Origin: an uncultured bacterium
GTDB taxonomy: Bacteria; Verrucomicrobiota; Kiritimatiellia; RFP12; UBA1067
Direction of reading: 5' to 3'
Assembly (NCBI GenBank): GCA_946401765.1
Contig: CAMIVJ010000118.1
Span: 1 to 7,987 of the forward strand
DNA length: 7,987 bases
The position numbers were made by a program, and so were the translations under genes. Position 1 is the stretch's first letter. The number at the start of each line of letters is the position of its first letter. This document shows, one piece after another, positions 1 through 5,338 of this stretch. The notes under the pieces were generated by a model. That model saw nothing but the letters and a program-made list of their open reading frames with translations. It did no database searches and was not told the DNA's origin.

Positions 1-1586
1 CTCTGCGGGTTGGAGGCAAGCACCGTCACCATCACCCAACGGTCTATCCGGTTGAGCACGGAGCGGCTCCAGGTGTCCGCAATGATCCGCCTGGCGTGCG
101 AGGAGGTGCGCATGCCCTGCTGGTTGAAGAAGGTGTAAGAGAGCGTGACAGGCAACATGCCGGGGCGCTCCAGGCGGATCGCGCGGAACGGACGCTTCGC
201 CTCGCCGGCCGTTATGTCGCGCGGCGAGCGCATGAGGAATCCCTGCGCGGGCATGCACAGCTCTGGACGGTGTATCGAACTCTTCGACTGCCCGCCAACC
301 ACGGCTGACACCAGGAATTCAGGCCCAAGCGACGATCGGTAGATGCGCTTCACGAGAACTGTATCGGCCGGCAGTATGGTGCGTTCTCCAAGCGAGCACC
401 CTGCCGTCTCGCTGCCGCACTTCGGACATTTCGCCACACCGGGCGCACCCCCCAGAACGGCGCGGGGGAACATCGCCGAGCACTGCTCGTTCTGACAGTA
501 CGCCACTTCGTCCACCTCGTATCCGGGAAGCGACATCGGCAGTTCTACCCTGGGCGGCTCTGCGAGGTGCGGCGTGGGCGTTGCGGCCTGATACGCGAAG
601 ATCGGGCATAGAATGAGTGCCGCGATCCAAGGCACTGCGCGGCGGAAGAAAGCCGGCTCGTCCACATGCTCCGCAGCAGGCTCGGCGGCTTCCTTCCCCT
701 CCACGGCGGCAGGCGTCTCTTCCCCGCCCTCTTTCTTCGCGTGCGCGGCGGCCATCTTGTCCGCAACATGCGCCACCAGCTCTCCGCACGCCACCATCAG
801 CGATATCGCCACCACGAAGACGACGTACCCCGAATAGTCGTGGTAGAAGCCAAGCGCGAACTTCGGATTCGCCCACGCCGCCACCAGGCAGATGGACATC
901 ACCCTCACCACGTTGCCAAGCACTGCAAGCGGCACCGAACATGCGAACAGCACCGCGCGCCGCAGCCACGTGGGCTGGCTGAACCAGGCGTACGCGGCAG
1001 TGAGCGTCATCAACGCGAATATCGAGCGCAGCCCAGAACACGGCTCGGCCACGTCAATCGAGAACGGATGCGCCCCTGTTGAATATATCGCAGTGCCGCG
1101 CTGCGCCACGTCGAAGCCGAAACCCTGAAGCACCGTGATGGCAGTGCTGCTCGCAAGAAGACGCAGATGCACGGTGATGATGTCGAGATACGACGACATC
1201 GGAATCGTGAACACGAGGAAGAGCGCCGGAAAGATGAAGCACTTCGCCGTCTTTCGCCCGAAGAACGCCCACGGCACCGCAATGCAAAGGCCGATGAAGC
1301 CGAGCTGCTCAAATCGTATTTGCAAACCGCGTGCGCCGAGGAAAGCAAGCGCGGCGCAGGGCAGACAGGCGAGAAGGCCGGCAAAAGAAGGCGCACCGAG
1401 GCTGGCGCGAAGCTCCTTTCGCTCGGTCCACAGCACATAAAGCGAGAACACGGGCACAATCCATCCAAACGACATGTCCTCAAGATCGTCCCGGAACACG
1501 TCCGCCACACGCACGAACATCGTGGCAAACCCCCACACTGCGCATCCAACCACAGCCAGAAGCGCCACGATTCGGCTATACTGCAT
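1..1586 (-). CDS. Exosortase/archaeosortase-EpsI fusion protein (C-terminus beyond window)
   Basis: Integral-membrane cysteine transpeptidase-like enzyme, expected to cleave C-terminal sorting tags (PEP-CTERM type) from exported proteins at the inner membrane. I translated the frame by hand: 528 codons are open, without a stop, down to the window edge. The N-terminal ~275 residues are a chain of hydrophobic segments containing the family triad: Cys183 in the CSGLRS motif, Arg228 in NVVRV and His249 in FYHDYSG. A charged Ala/Glu/Lys linker (about 275-312) and one more hydrophobic segment (about 317-335) lead into an EpsI/DUF3485 domain with the HRPELCMPAQGF motif at 439-450. Between the start of that domain and this motif lies a cysteine-rich insert (364-397). 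ATG at 1586 is preferred because GAGAG sits 5 bases upstream. An in-frame ATG at 1598 would fall almost on the predicted transcription start. The gene follows mnmE by 42 bp but has its own promoter. The family call is very secure; the exact exosortase subtype and tag are not determined. Confidence 0.93.
   Translation of the reverse strand, partial: MQYSRIVALLAVVGCAVWGFATMFVRVADVFRDDLEDMSFGWIVPVFSLYVLWTERKELRASLGAPSFAGLLACLPCAALAFLGARGLQIRFEQLGFIGLCIAVPWAFFGRKTAKCFIFPALFLVFTIPMSSYLDIITVHLRLLASSTAITVLQGFGFDVAQRGTAIYSTGAHPFSIDVAEPCSGLRSIFALMTLTAAYAWFSQPTWLRRAVLFACSVPLAVLGNVVRVMSICLVAAWANPKFALGFYHDYSGYVVFVVAISLMVACGELVAHVADKMAAAHAKKEGGEETPAAVEGKEAAEPAAEHVDEPAFFRRAVPWIAALILCPIFAYQAATPTPHLAEPPRVELPMSLPGYEVDEVAYCQNEQCSAMFPRAVLGGAPGVAKCPKCGSETAGCSLGERTILPADTVLVKRIYRSSLGPEFLVSAVVGGQSKSSIHRPELCMPAQGFLMRSPRDITAGEAKRPFRAIRLERPGMLPVTLSYTFFNQQGMRTSSHARRIIADTWSRSVLNRIDRWVMVTVLASNPQ
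396..497 (-). other. Zinc-ribbon-like cysteine cluster inside the EpsI domain
   Basis: Codons for residues 364-397 of the exosortase-EpsI protein encode Cys364-x4-Cys369, then 17 residues, then Cys387-x2-Cys390 (CPKCGS), followed by Cys397. The CPKCG knuckle is typical of zinc ribbons. The segment lies between the Leu-Pro-rich start of the EpsI domain (LPMSLPGYEVDEV) and the KRIYRSS strand that leads to the HRPELC motif. As I recall EpsI proteins, these two parts are normally joined without such an insert. Metal binding is inference; because the domain should be extracytoplasmic, disulfides are an alternative. Confidence 0.6.
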
Positions 1587-1591
1587 TTTTT

Positions 1592-1596
1592 CTCTC
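1592..1596 (-). promoter_or_regulatory. Shine-Dalgarno GAGAG for the exosortase gene
   Basis: GAGAG lies 5 bases before ATG 1586 on the minus strand. It favours this start over the in-frame ATG at 1598, whose leader would be only about 5 bases from the predicted transcription start. Confidence 0.45.
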
Positions 1597-1610
1597 ATGA
1601 AACGGCGCGT

Positions 1611-1639
1611 ATTATACCAAAAATCAGCTCACTTGCCAA
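1611..1639 (-). promoter_or_regulatory. Sigma70-type promoter of the exosortase gene
   Basis: On the minus strand TTGGCA (1639-1634; 5 of 6 to the -35 consensus) is followed after 17 bp by a perfect TATAAT (1616-1611). Transcription would begin near 1604, about 18 bases before ATG 1586. The -35 box lies inside the last codons of mnmE, so the two genes can be expressed independently despite their closeness. No terminator-like hairpin is seen between them, so read-through is also possible. Confidence 0.7.
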
Positions 1640-2993
1640 CGCAGAAGCGGCTAAACAAGGCATCGAGAAGGTCGTCCGAGTACACCTTGCCGAGAAGACG
1701 GCCGAGAGCCTCTGCGGTCGAACGCAGCTCGTTTGCGGCAATCGTCCATTCATTGGCGCCAAGAGCGTCTGCAGCGGCCGCCAACGCCGCACGCGCGGCA
1801 AGAAGCGCCTCCTTCTGGCGCGTTGTCACGTCTGCACCGGTCTCCTCCGCGCTCTTTGCGGCGATCTGCCCAAGCCGCGCGGCTATGGCCGCCTTCAGGT
1901 CGTCAATCCCCTCGCCGGTATGCGCCGAAGTGAGTATGAATGGTTTTGCGTTCTGGCAGTTTGGTGATTGGGTGAGCGCATTGAAGAGATCGCACTTGGA
2001 GAGAACGCGGATCGCGTCATGAGGGATGTCCAGCGGAGGTGGCGCATCGTCGCCAGGCTCCACCACGTGGAGAACGACGTCTGCGCAGGCGGCCAGCGCC
2101 TCGGCACGCCTTACGCCCTCCCTCTCCACTTCGCCTGACGCCATGCGTAATCCTGCAGTATCCACAAGCCTCACCGGCCAGCCGTCGATCTCCAAGCCTT
2201 CTTCTATCGTGTCGCGCGTTGTGCCCGCCTCGTCCGAGACGATCGCGCGTCTCTCGCCAAGAAGCGCGTTCATGAGCGAACTCTTGCCGGCGTTCGGCCG
2301 CCCACAAAGAACCACGAGCGCACCTTCGCGCAGAATGCGCCCTTCGCGAGCGGTTGAGAGCTTGCGCTCCACAAGCGATGCTAGACGCAAGACGTCACGC
2401 GAGACGGATTCGGAGAAGCCCTCGGGCAGTTCGTCCTCGCTGAAGTCAAGCGCATGCTCCACTCGGCTTGAAAGGTCGATGGCGGCAACGTACATCTCCT
2501 CGAGCGGACGCGATGCCGCACCCATCAAACGCGCGGCCGCGTCGTCTGCCCCTCTTTCCGTGCGCGCGTCAACGAGGTCTATCACCGCCTCGGCCATTCC
2601 AAGATCGAGGCGTCCGTTGAGAAAGGCCCTCTGCGTGAACTCGCCGCGCCGCGCGAGACGCGCGCCCGCCGCGAGGCACGCCTCAAGCACGCGGCGCGGG
2701 GCGATTGAGCCGCCGTGGCCCTGAAGTTCCACCACGTCCTCGCCAGTGTAGCTGCGCGGCGAGGCGAAGACGAGAACGAGTCCGTCGTCGATGGGCTGCG
2801 GCCGCGCGGGGACGCGCGGCCCCACCGGATGGAAAGCGGAATGGAAAAAACGACCTGCCATTGACGCTTCCACTTCGCGACCGGTCACTTCGGAGGCAAT
2901 GCGGAACGCGGCGGGGCCGCTTACGCGCACCACCGCCACGCCGCCGCGGCCAGGGGCTGTAGCCACTGCCGCGATTGTGTCTATCTCTTCCAG
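1629..2993 (-). CDS. mnmE: tRNA uridine-5-carboxymethylaminomethyl(34) synthesis GTPase MnmE
   Basis: With MnmG, MnmE installs the (carboxymethyl)aminomethyl group at C5 of wobble U34 in certain tRNAs. It is a cytoplasmic homodimer with a formyl-tetrahydrofolate-binding N-terminal domain, a helical domain and an inserted G domain. Numbered from the GTG at 2966, the P-loop GRPNAGKS is at 222-229, GTTRDT at 248-253, DTAGLR at 269-274, SKCD (variant of NKxD) at 323-326 and SAHTG at 347-351. The C-terminus FSRFCVGK carries the catalytic Cys-x-Gly-Lys signature. The GTG start would remove the conserved leading strand. In-frame codons upstream read EEIDTIAAV, matching the usual family N-terminus, and the only plausible initiator there is CTG at 2993, with GAGAAG 4 bases before it. 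That gives 454 residues, the usual family length. CTG 2993 begins one base after the upstream stop, suggesting coupled translation. Identity is certain; the start is inferred, with GTG 2966 as the alternative. Confidence 0.97.
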   Translation of the reverse strand: MEEIDTIAAVATAPGRGGVAVVRVSGPAAFRIASEVTGREVEASMAGRFFHSAFHPVGPRVPARPQPIDDGLVLVFASPRSYTGEDVVELQGHGGSIAPRRVLEACLAAGARLARRGEFTQRAFLNGRLDLGMAEAVIDLVDARTERGADDAAARLMGAASRPLEEMYVAAIDLSSRVEHALDFSEDELPEGFSESVSRDVLRLASLVERKLSTAREGRILREGALVVLCGRPNAGKSSLMNALLGERRAIVSDEAGTTRDTIEEGLEIDGWPVRLVDTAGLRMASGEVEREGVRRAEALAACADVVLHVVEPGDDAPPPLDIPHDAIRVLSKCDLFNALTQSPNCQNAKPFILTSAHTGEGIDDLKAAIAARLGQIAAKSAEETGADVTTRQKEALLAARAALAAAADALGANEWTIAANELRSTAEALGRLLGKVYSDDLLDALFSRFCVGK

Positions 2994-2994
2994 T

Positions 2995-3975
2995 TTACTT
3001 CTCGATGGGGGTTAGCACCATGTTGCGGAAGTCGGCATCGGAATGATCGCCCTGGAGGTAGATGGGGCCCTTCACGAACTCGTCGCTCGTGATGGCGCCG
3101 CCGGTGCAGCCGAGAACAGGAGCGTTGTCGATGATGTTCACGCCGTTGAGGACGACGGTGAGGTGGCGCTTGTAGAGCGTCACGTCAACGTGCTGCCACT
3201 CGTTGGCGGGCTTTTCGGCGGCGACGCGCGGGGTGATGCGTCCGTAGAGCGCCGCCATGTTGTGCTTGTCCACGCGCCTGCCGTAGCTGTCGAGCACCTG
3301 GATCTCGTAGATGCCGCGCAGATACACGCCGGAGTTGCAGCCGGGCAGCACGCGCACATCGTAGGAGAACTTGAAGTCGAAGAAGTCGCGCCTCTTCGTG
3401 ACGATGTTCGCGCTGCTGCCGTCGGGCTTGCCGTTGGGCTTGCGCTTGATGCGGTTGGAGAGCACGCCGTCCTTCACCGACCAGCCGAAGTAGTTGCCCT
3501 TGTTCATCGACTCCCAGCCGTCGATGCCGTCGGCAAGAAGGTTGATCGGCTTGCCGAGGACTGCCTTTGAAACGTCGGGGGCGGGCGGAACTGCGGGAAT
3601 GCGCTTGGCCTTGACGACCTCGGGGTTGCCCTGGGGCTCGCCCTTGTCGTTGTAGGTCTGGAACGTGATGTCGGCTTCCTTGCCATTCGCCTTGACCGTG
3701 GTGAGGCGGTAGCGGTCTTTGCCGACGCGCTGCTTCATGGTGGCGTTTGCGCCGTCGATCTTGATGTCGTACTGGGCGTTGGGCGAGCCGCCGCCCCAGA
3801 GGAGCGACGCCTCGGGCTTCGCGCCCTTGTCGCAGATGCCGAGCCAGAAGGCGCCGGGCTTCTGTATGGCCCAGCGTCCGACGGCGCCGGTGGGTTCGGC
3901 CTTGCAGGAGGTGCAGGTTTCGCCGAATGCGATTGCGGCAAACGTCGCCGCAAGAATCGAGATAGTCAATTTCAT
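2995..3975 (-). CDS. Exported DUF1080 (3-keto-disaccharide hydrolase family) protein
   Basis: Predicted secreted or periplasmic 326-residue protein of the DUF1080 family (PF06439), a concanavalin-like beta-sandwich whose characterised members act on 3-keto-glycosides. Residues 1-18 look like a signal peptide (Lys3, then a hydrophobic Ile/Leu/Ala stretch to Phe-Gly18). No lipobox is seen. The mature N-terminus has a CTSC pair (21-24). Residues ~30-125 resemble the lipocalin-like beta domain that often precedes DUF1080 (GRWAI, then alternating strands). Residues ~140-325 are the DUF1080 domain: INLLADGIDGW (144-154), WSVKDGVLSN (165-174), SGVYLRGIYEIQVLDSYG (215-232), GPIYLQGDHSDADFRN (303-318). 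AAAGGA upstream of ATG 3975 supports the start. It lies 90 bp downstream of the isomerase-like gene and one base upstream of the proposed mnmE start, so it is probably cotranscribed with both. The family call is strong; substrate is unknown, and a plain carbohydrate-binding role is possible. Confidence 0.9.
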   Translation of the reverse strand: MKLTISILAATFAAIAFGETCTSCKAEPTGAVGRWAIQKPGAFWLGICDKGAKPEASLLWGGGSPNAQYDIKIDGANATMKQRVGKDRYRLTTVKANGKEADITFQTYNDKGEPQGNPEVVKAKRIPAVPPAPDVSKAVLGKPINLLADGIDGWESMNKGNYFGWSVKDGVLSNRIKRKPNGKPDGSSANIVTKRRDFFDFKFSYDVRVLPGCNSGVYLRGIYEIQVLDSYGRRVDKHNMAALYGRITPRVAAEKPANEWQHVDVTLYKRHLTVVLNGVNIIDNAPVLGCTGGAITSDEFVKGPIYLQGDHSDADFRNMVLTPIEK

Positions 3976-4021
3976 TTCTTTGTCCTTTCGTGAATTTGAG
4001 GAACTGAAAGTTCGAAGACAA

Positions 4022-4061
4022 CTCTCAAACTCTCAATCCCTCATACGTTCAAACTTTCAAA
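4022..4061 (-). repeat. Five tandem 8-bp units, consensus TTTGARAG
   Basis: Read on the minus strand from 4061 downward: TTTGAAAG, TTTGAACG, TATGAGGG, ATTGAGAG, TTTGAGAG, with no spacer between units. The array starts four bases after the isomerase-like stop codon and ends 46 bp before the DUF1080 start. Arms at 4005-4012 (TGAAAGTT) and 4052-4059 (AACTTTCA), and at 3995-4000 (TTTGAG) and 4024-4029 (CTCAAA), are complementary, so the transcript of this gap could fold on itself. Function is unknown. Replication slippage, an mRNA structure between two cistrons, or a dispersed intergenic repeat family are all possible. Confidence 0.7.
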
Positions 4062-4065
4062 CCTT

Positions 4066-5163
4066 TCACAGCTTGCATAGCTGCGCGATGGCGTCGAGCT
4101 CGGCCTCGGTGTCGTTGGCGCCCTTCTTGGCGGGCTTGAGGCGGGAGGCGAGCGTAACGCAGATGTCGACCGCCTTCGAGCAGCTCTGGATGAAGCGCCA
4201 CTGGGCGTCGGCGGCGTCCTCGGGGGAGCCTTCGGCGCGCAGCATGTGGCAGTCGAACTCCACGACGCCCTTCCAGCCGCAGTCGGAGAGCGCCTTGAAC
4301 ATCCACACCGTCTCCTTGAGGCCCTCGGGGCCGACAAGCGGCGGGAAGTCGTTGTCGAACTGTCCCTTGATCTGCGAGCCGAAGTGGAGGAACTTCATCT
4401 TCTTGCAGGCGCAGAGGTAGGAGACGGTGAGAACGGAGTTGATGAGGCACATTCCCTCGTGCTGGAGCAGCTCGGGATTGACGCCCCAGAAGTCGGGCTT
4501 CTTGAGACGCGTCATGATGAAGCCGACGGCATGGCCTGCCGTGGGCAGGAACATCGCGCCGCGGGGCTCGTTCGGCTTGGGCTCGACGGTGGCGCCCTTG
4601 TAGTTGGTGAACTTCATCTTCTCGATGTAGTCCGTCACATGGTTGAGTCCGGCGGCAAGCCAGTCGTAGAGGTGGGCGAAGTCGGTCTTCGCGTACACCT
4701 CGAATCCGTCGCGCGCCACCCAGTAGGTGTAGTGCTTGGCGCCGAGGAGATTGCCGATGCGCAGCGTGCGTTCCACCTTCTTGGCGGCGAGGGCGCGCAG
4801 CTTGGGGTCGGGGTTCGTGAGGCCGCCCGCGCGGAAGATGGGGTTGCCGTGGAGCGAACAGGTGACCATGTTCACCTTGAGGCCGCCGTCGCGCAGAACC
4901 TTCTTGATGGCGCGCAGCTTCTTGTACACTTCGCTCTTTGGGTCGAGGTCGTCCTCGGGATGCTCGGGATCCCACGGCACGAGGTCGTCGTCGTGCGTGG
5001 ACGTCATCTCGATGAGCCCGGCCTTGCAGGCCTTGGCGAGCATCTTGGCAACGTCGAGCGAGTCCGGCTTGGGCTGCACGTTGCCGCCGAACGGATCGGC
5101 GAGCGGATTGGCCACGCACCAGAACGGCATCGAGCGCGCCGCAACGCAAAGTTTGTCGTACAT
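4066..5163 (-). CDS. Xylose isomerase-like TIM-barrel sugar isomerase
   Basis: Cytoplasmic TIM-barrel sugar isomerase of the short (actinobacterial, class I) xylose isomerase type, 365 residues from the chosen start. By recalled alignment to Streptomyces XylA: HDDDL at 57-61 holds the catalytic His57 and Asp60, Trp148 sits in YTYWVARDG, EPKPNEPRG at 194-202 holds metal ligand Glu194 and Lys196, NPE at 229-231 gives Glu231, FDND at 269-272 gives Asp270 and Asp272, and EFD at 302-304 gives Asp304. Two oddities: the HIDLNGQ ligand strand reads HFGSQ here, so the Asp245-equivalent is Gly262, and His235 follows Glu231 by four residues instead of three. Specificity may therefore differ from D-xylose, and I give no gene symbol. 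ATG 5163 is chosen because AAAGGAG sits 7 bases upstream; a longer in-frame GTG start at 5193 would place that ribosome site inside the gene. It is first in the leftward operon, ahead of the DUF1080 gene. Confidence 0.87.
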   Translation of the reverse strand: MYDKLCVAARSMPFWCVANPLADPFGGNVQPKPDSLDVAKMLAKACKAGLIEMTSTHDDDLVPWDPEHPEDDLDPKSEVYKKLRAIKKVLRDGGLKVNMVTCSLHGNPIFRAGGLTNPDPKLRALAAKKVERTLRIGNLLGAKHYTYWVARDGFEVYAKTDFAHLYDWLAAGLNHVTDYIEKMKFTNYKGATVEPKPNEPRGAMFLPTAGHAVGFIMTRLKKPDFWGVNPELLQHEGMCLINSVLTVSYLCACKKMKFLHFGSQIKGQFDNDFPPLVGPEGLKETVWMFKALSDCGWKGVVEFDCHMLRAEGSPEDAADAQWRFIQSCSKAVDICVTLASRLKPAKKGANDTEAELDAIAQLCKL

Positions 5164-5170
5164 TATCTGT

Positions 5171-5177
5171 CTCCTTT
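5171..5177 (-). promoter_or_regulatory. Strong Shine-Dalgarno AAAGGAG of the isomerase-like gene
   Basis: AAAGGAG, 7 bases before ATG 5163 on the minus strand. It is the clearest ribosome site in the window and decides the start against the upstream in-frame GTG at 5193. Confidence 0.85.
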
Positions 5178-5236
5178 TTGCTTCATTCTGCACAATCGAA
5201 AACCGGAGAAAAATATCCCCGAATGATGTGGGAGAG

Positions 5237-5266
5237 ATTTTATCATGGAATCCGCGCCTATGTCAA
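5237..5266 (-). promoter_or_regulatory. Sigma70-type promoter of the leftward operon
   Basis: On the minus strand a perfect TTGACA (5266-5261) is followed after 18 bp by TAAAAT (5242-5237; 5 of 6). Transcription would start near 5230, leaving a leader of about 65 bases before ATG 5163. It should drive the isomerase-like gene and probably the DUF1080 gene and mnmE behind it, since no other promoter or terminator was seen between them. Confidence 0.75.
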
Positions 5267-5267
5267 G

Positions 5268-5297
5268 TTGGCGCCGAGCGAAACTTGGCGCGCGCCA
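5268..5297. promoter_or_regulatory. Possible operator: 12-bp palindrome and direct repeat between divergent promoters
   Basis: TGGCGCGCGCCA (5286-5297) is a perfect palindrome. TTGGCGC occurs twice in the same orientation, at 5268-5274 and 5285-5291, 17 bp apart. All of this lies in the 31 bp between the two divergent -35 boxes, where a bound protein could affect both promoters. In GC-rich DNA short GC palindromes arise easily, so a regulatory role is only a suggestion. Confidence 0.35.
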
Positions 5298-5327
5298 TTG
5301 ACAGCGGACACGGCGAAATAGTAGAAT
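5298..5327 (+). promoter_or_regulatory. Sigma70-type promoter of hrpA
   Basis: A perfect TTGACA (5298-5303) is followed after 18 bp by TAGAAT (5322-5327; 5 of 6). Transcription would begin around 5334, only about five bases before the proposed GTG start of hrpA, so the mRNA would be almost leaderless. Confidence 0.65.
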
Positions 5328-5338
5328 ATCGGCCAATT

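Noticed and set aside
319..1041. Minus-strand 240-residue open frame overlapping the exosortase gene
   Set aside because: It is the wrong frame of the exosortase-EpsI gene; its Arg/Gly/Ala-rich product has no recognisable domain, while the frame starting at 1586 carries all exosortase motifs.
1167..1967. Plus-strand 266-residue open frame spanning the exosortase-mnmE boundary
   Set aside because: It crosses two well-supported minus-strand genes and the promoter between them; no domain seen.
3043..3570. Plus-strand 175-residue open frame opposite the DUF1080 gene
   Set aside because: Antisense shadow rich in Val/Ala/Glu/His; the DUF1080 gene on the other strand is well supported.
4001..4013. 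GAACT-GAA-AGTTC hairpin considered as a terminator
   Set aside because: The stem is only 5 bp, AT-rich and not followed by a T run in either direction, so it is not a convincing intrinsic terminator.
4022..4061. Octamer array considered as a CRISPR array
   Set aside because: Units are only 8 bp, abut directly and have no spacers; no cas genes in the window.
4246..5226. Plus-strand 326-residue open frame antisense to the isomerase-like gene
   Set aside because: It has the His/Val/Glu/Leu/Gly-rich composition of antisense frames in GC-rich genes and no domain. The opposite strand has clear family motifs and a strong ribosome site.
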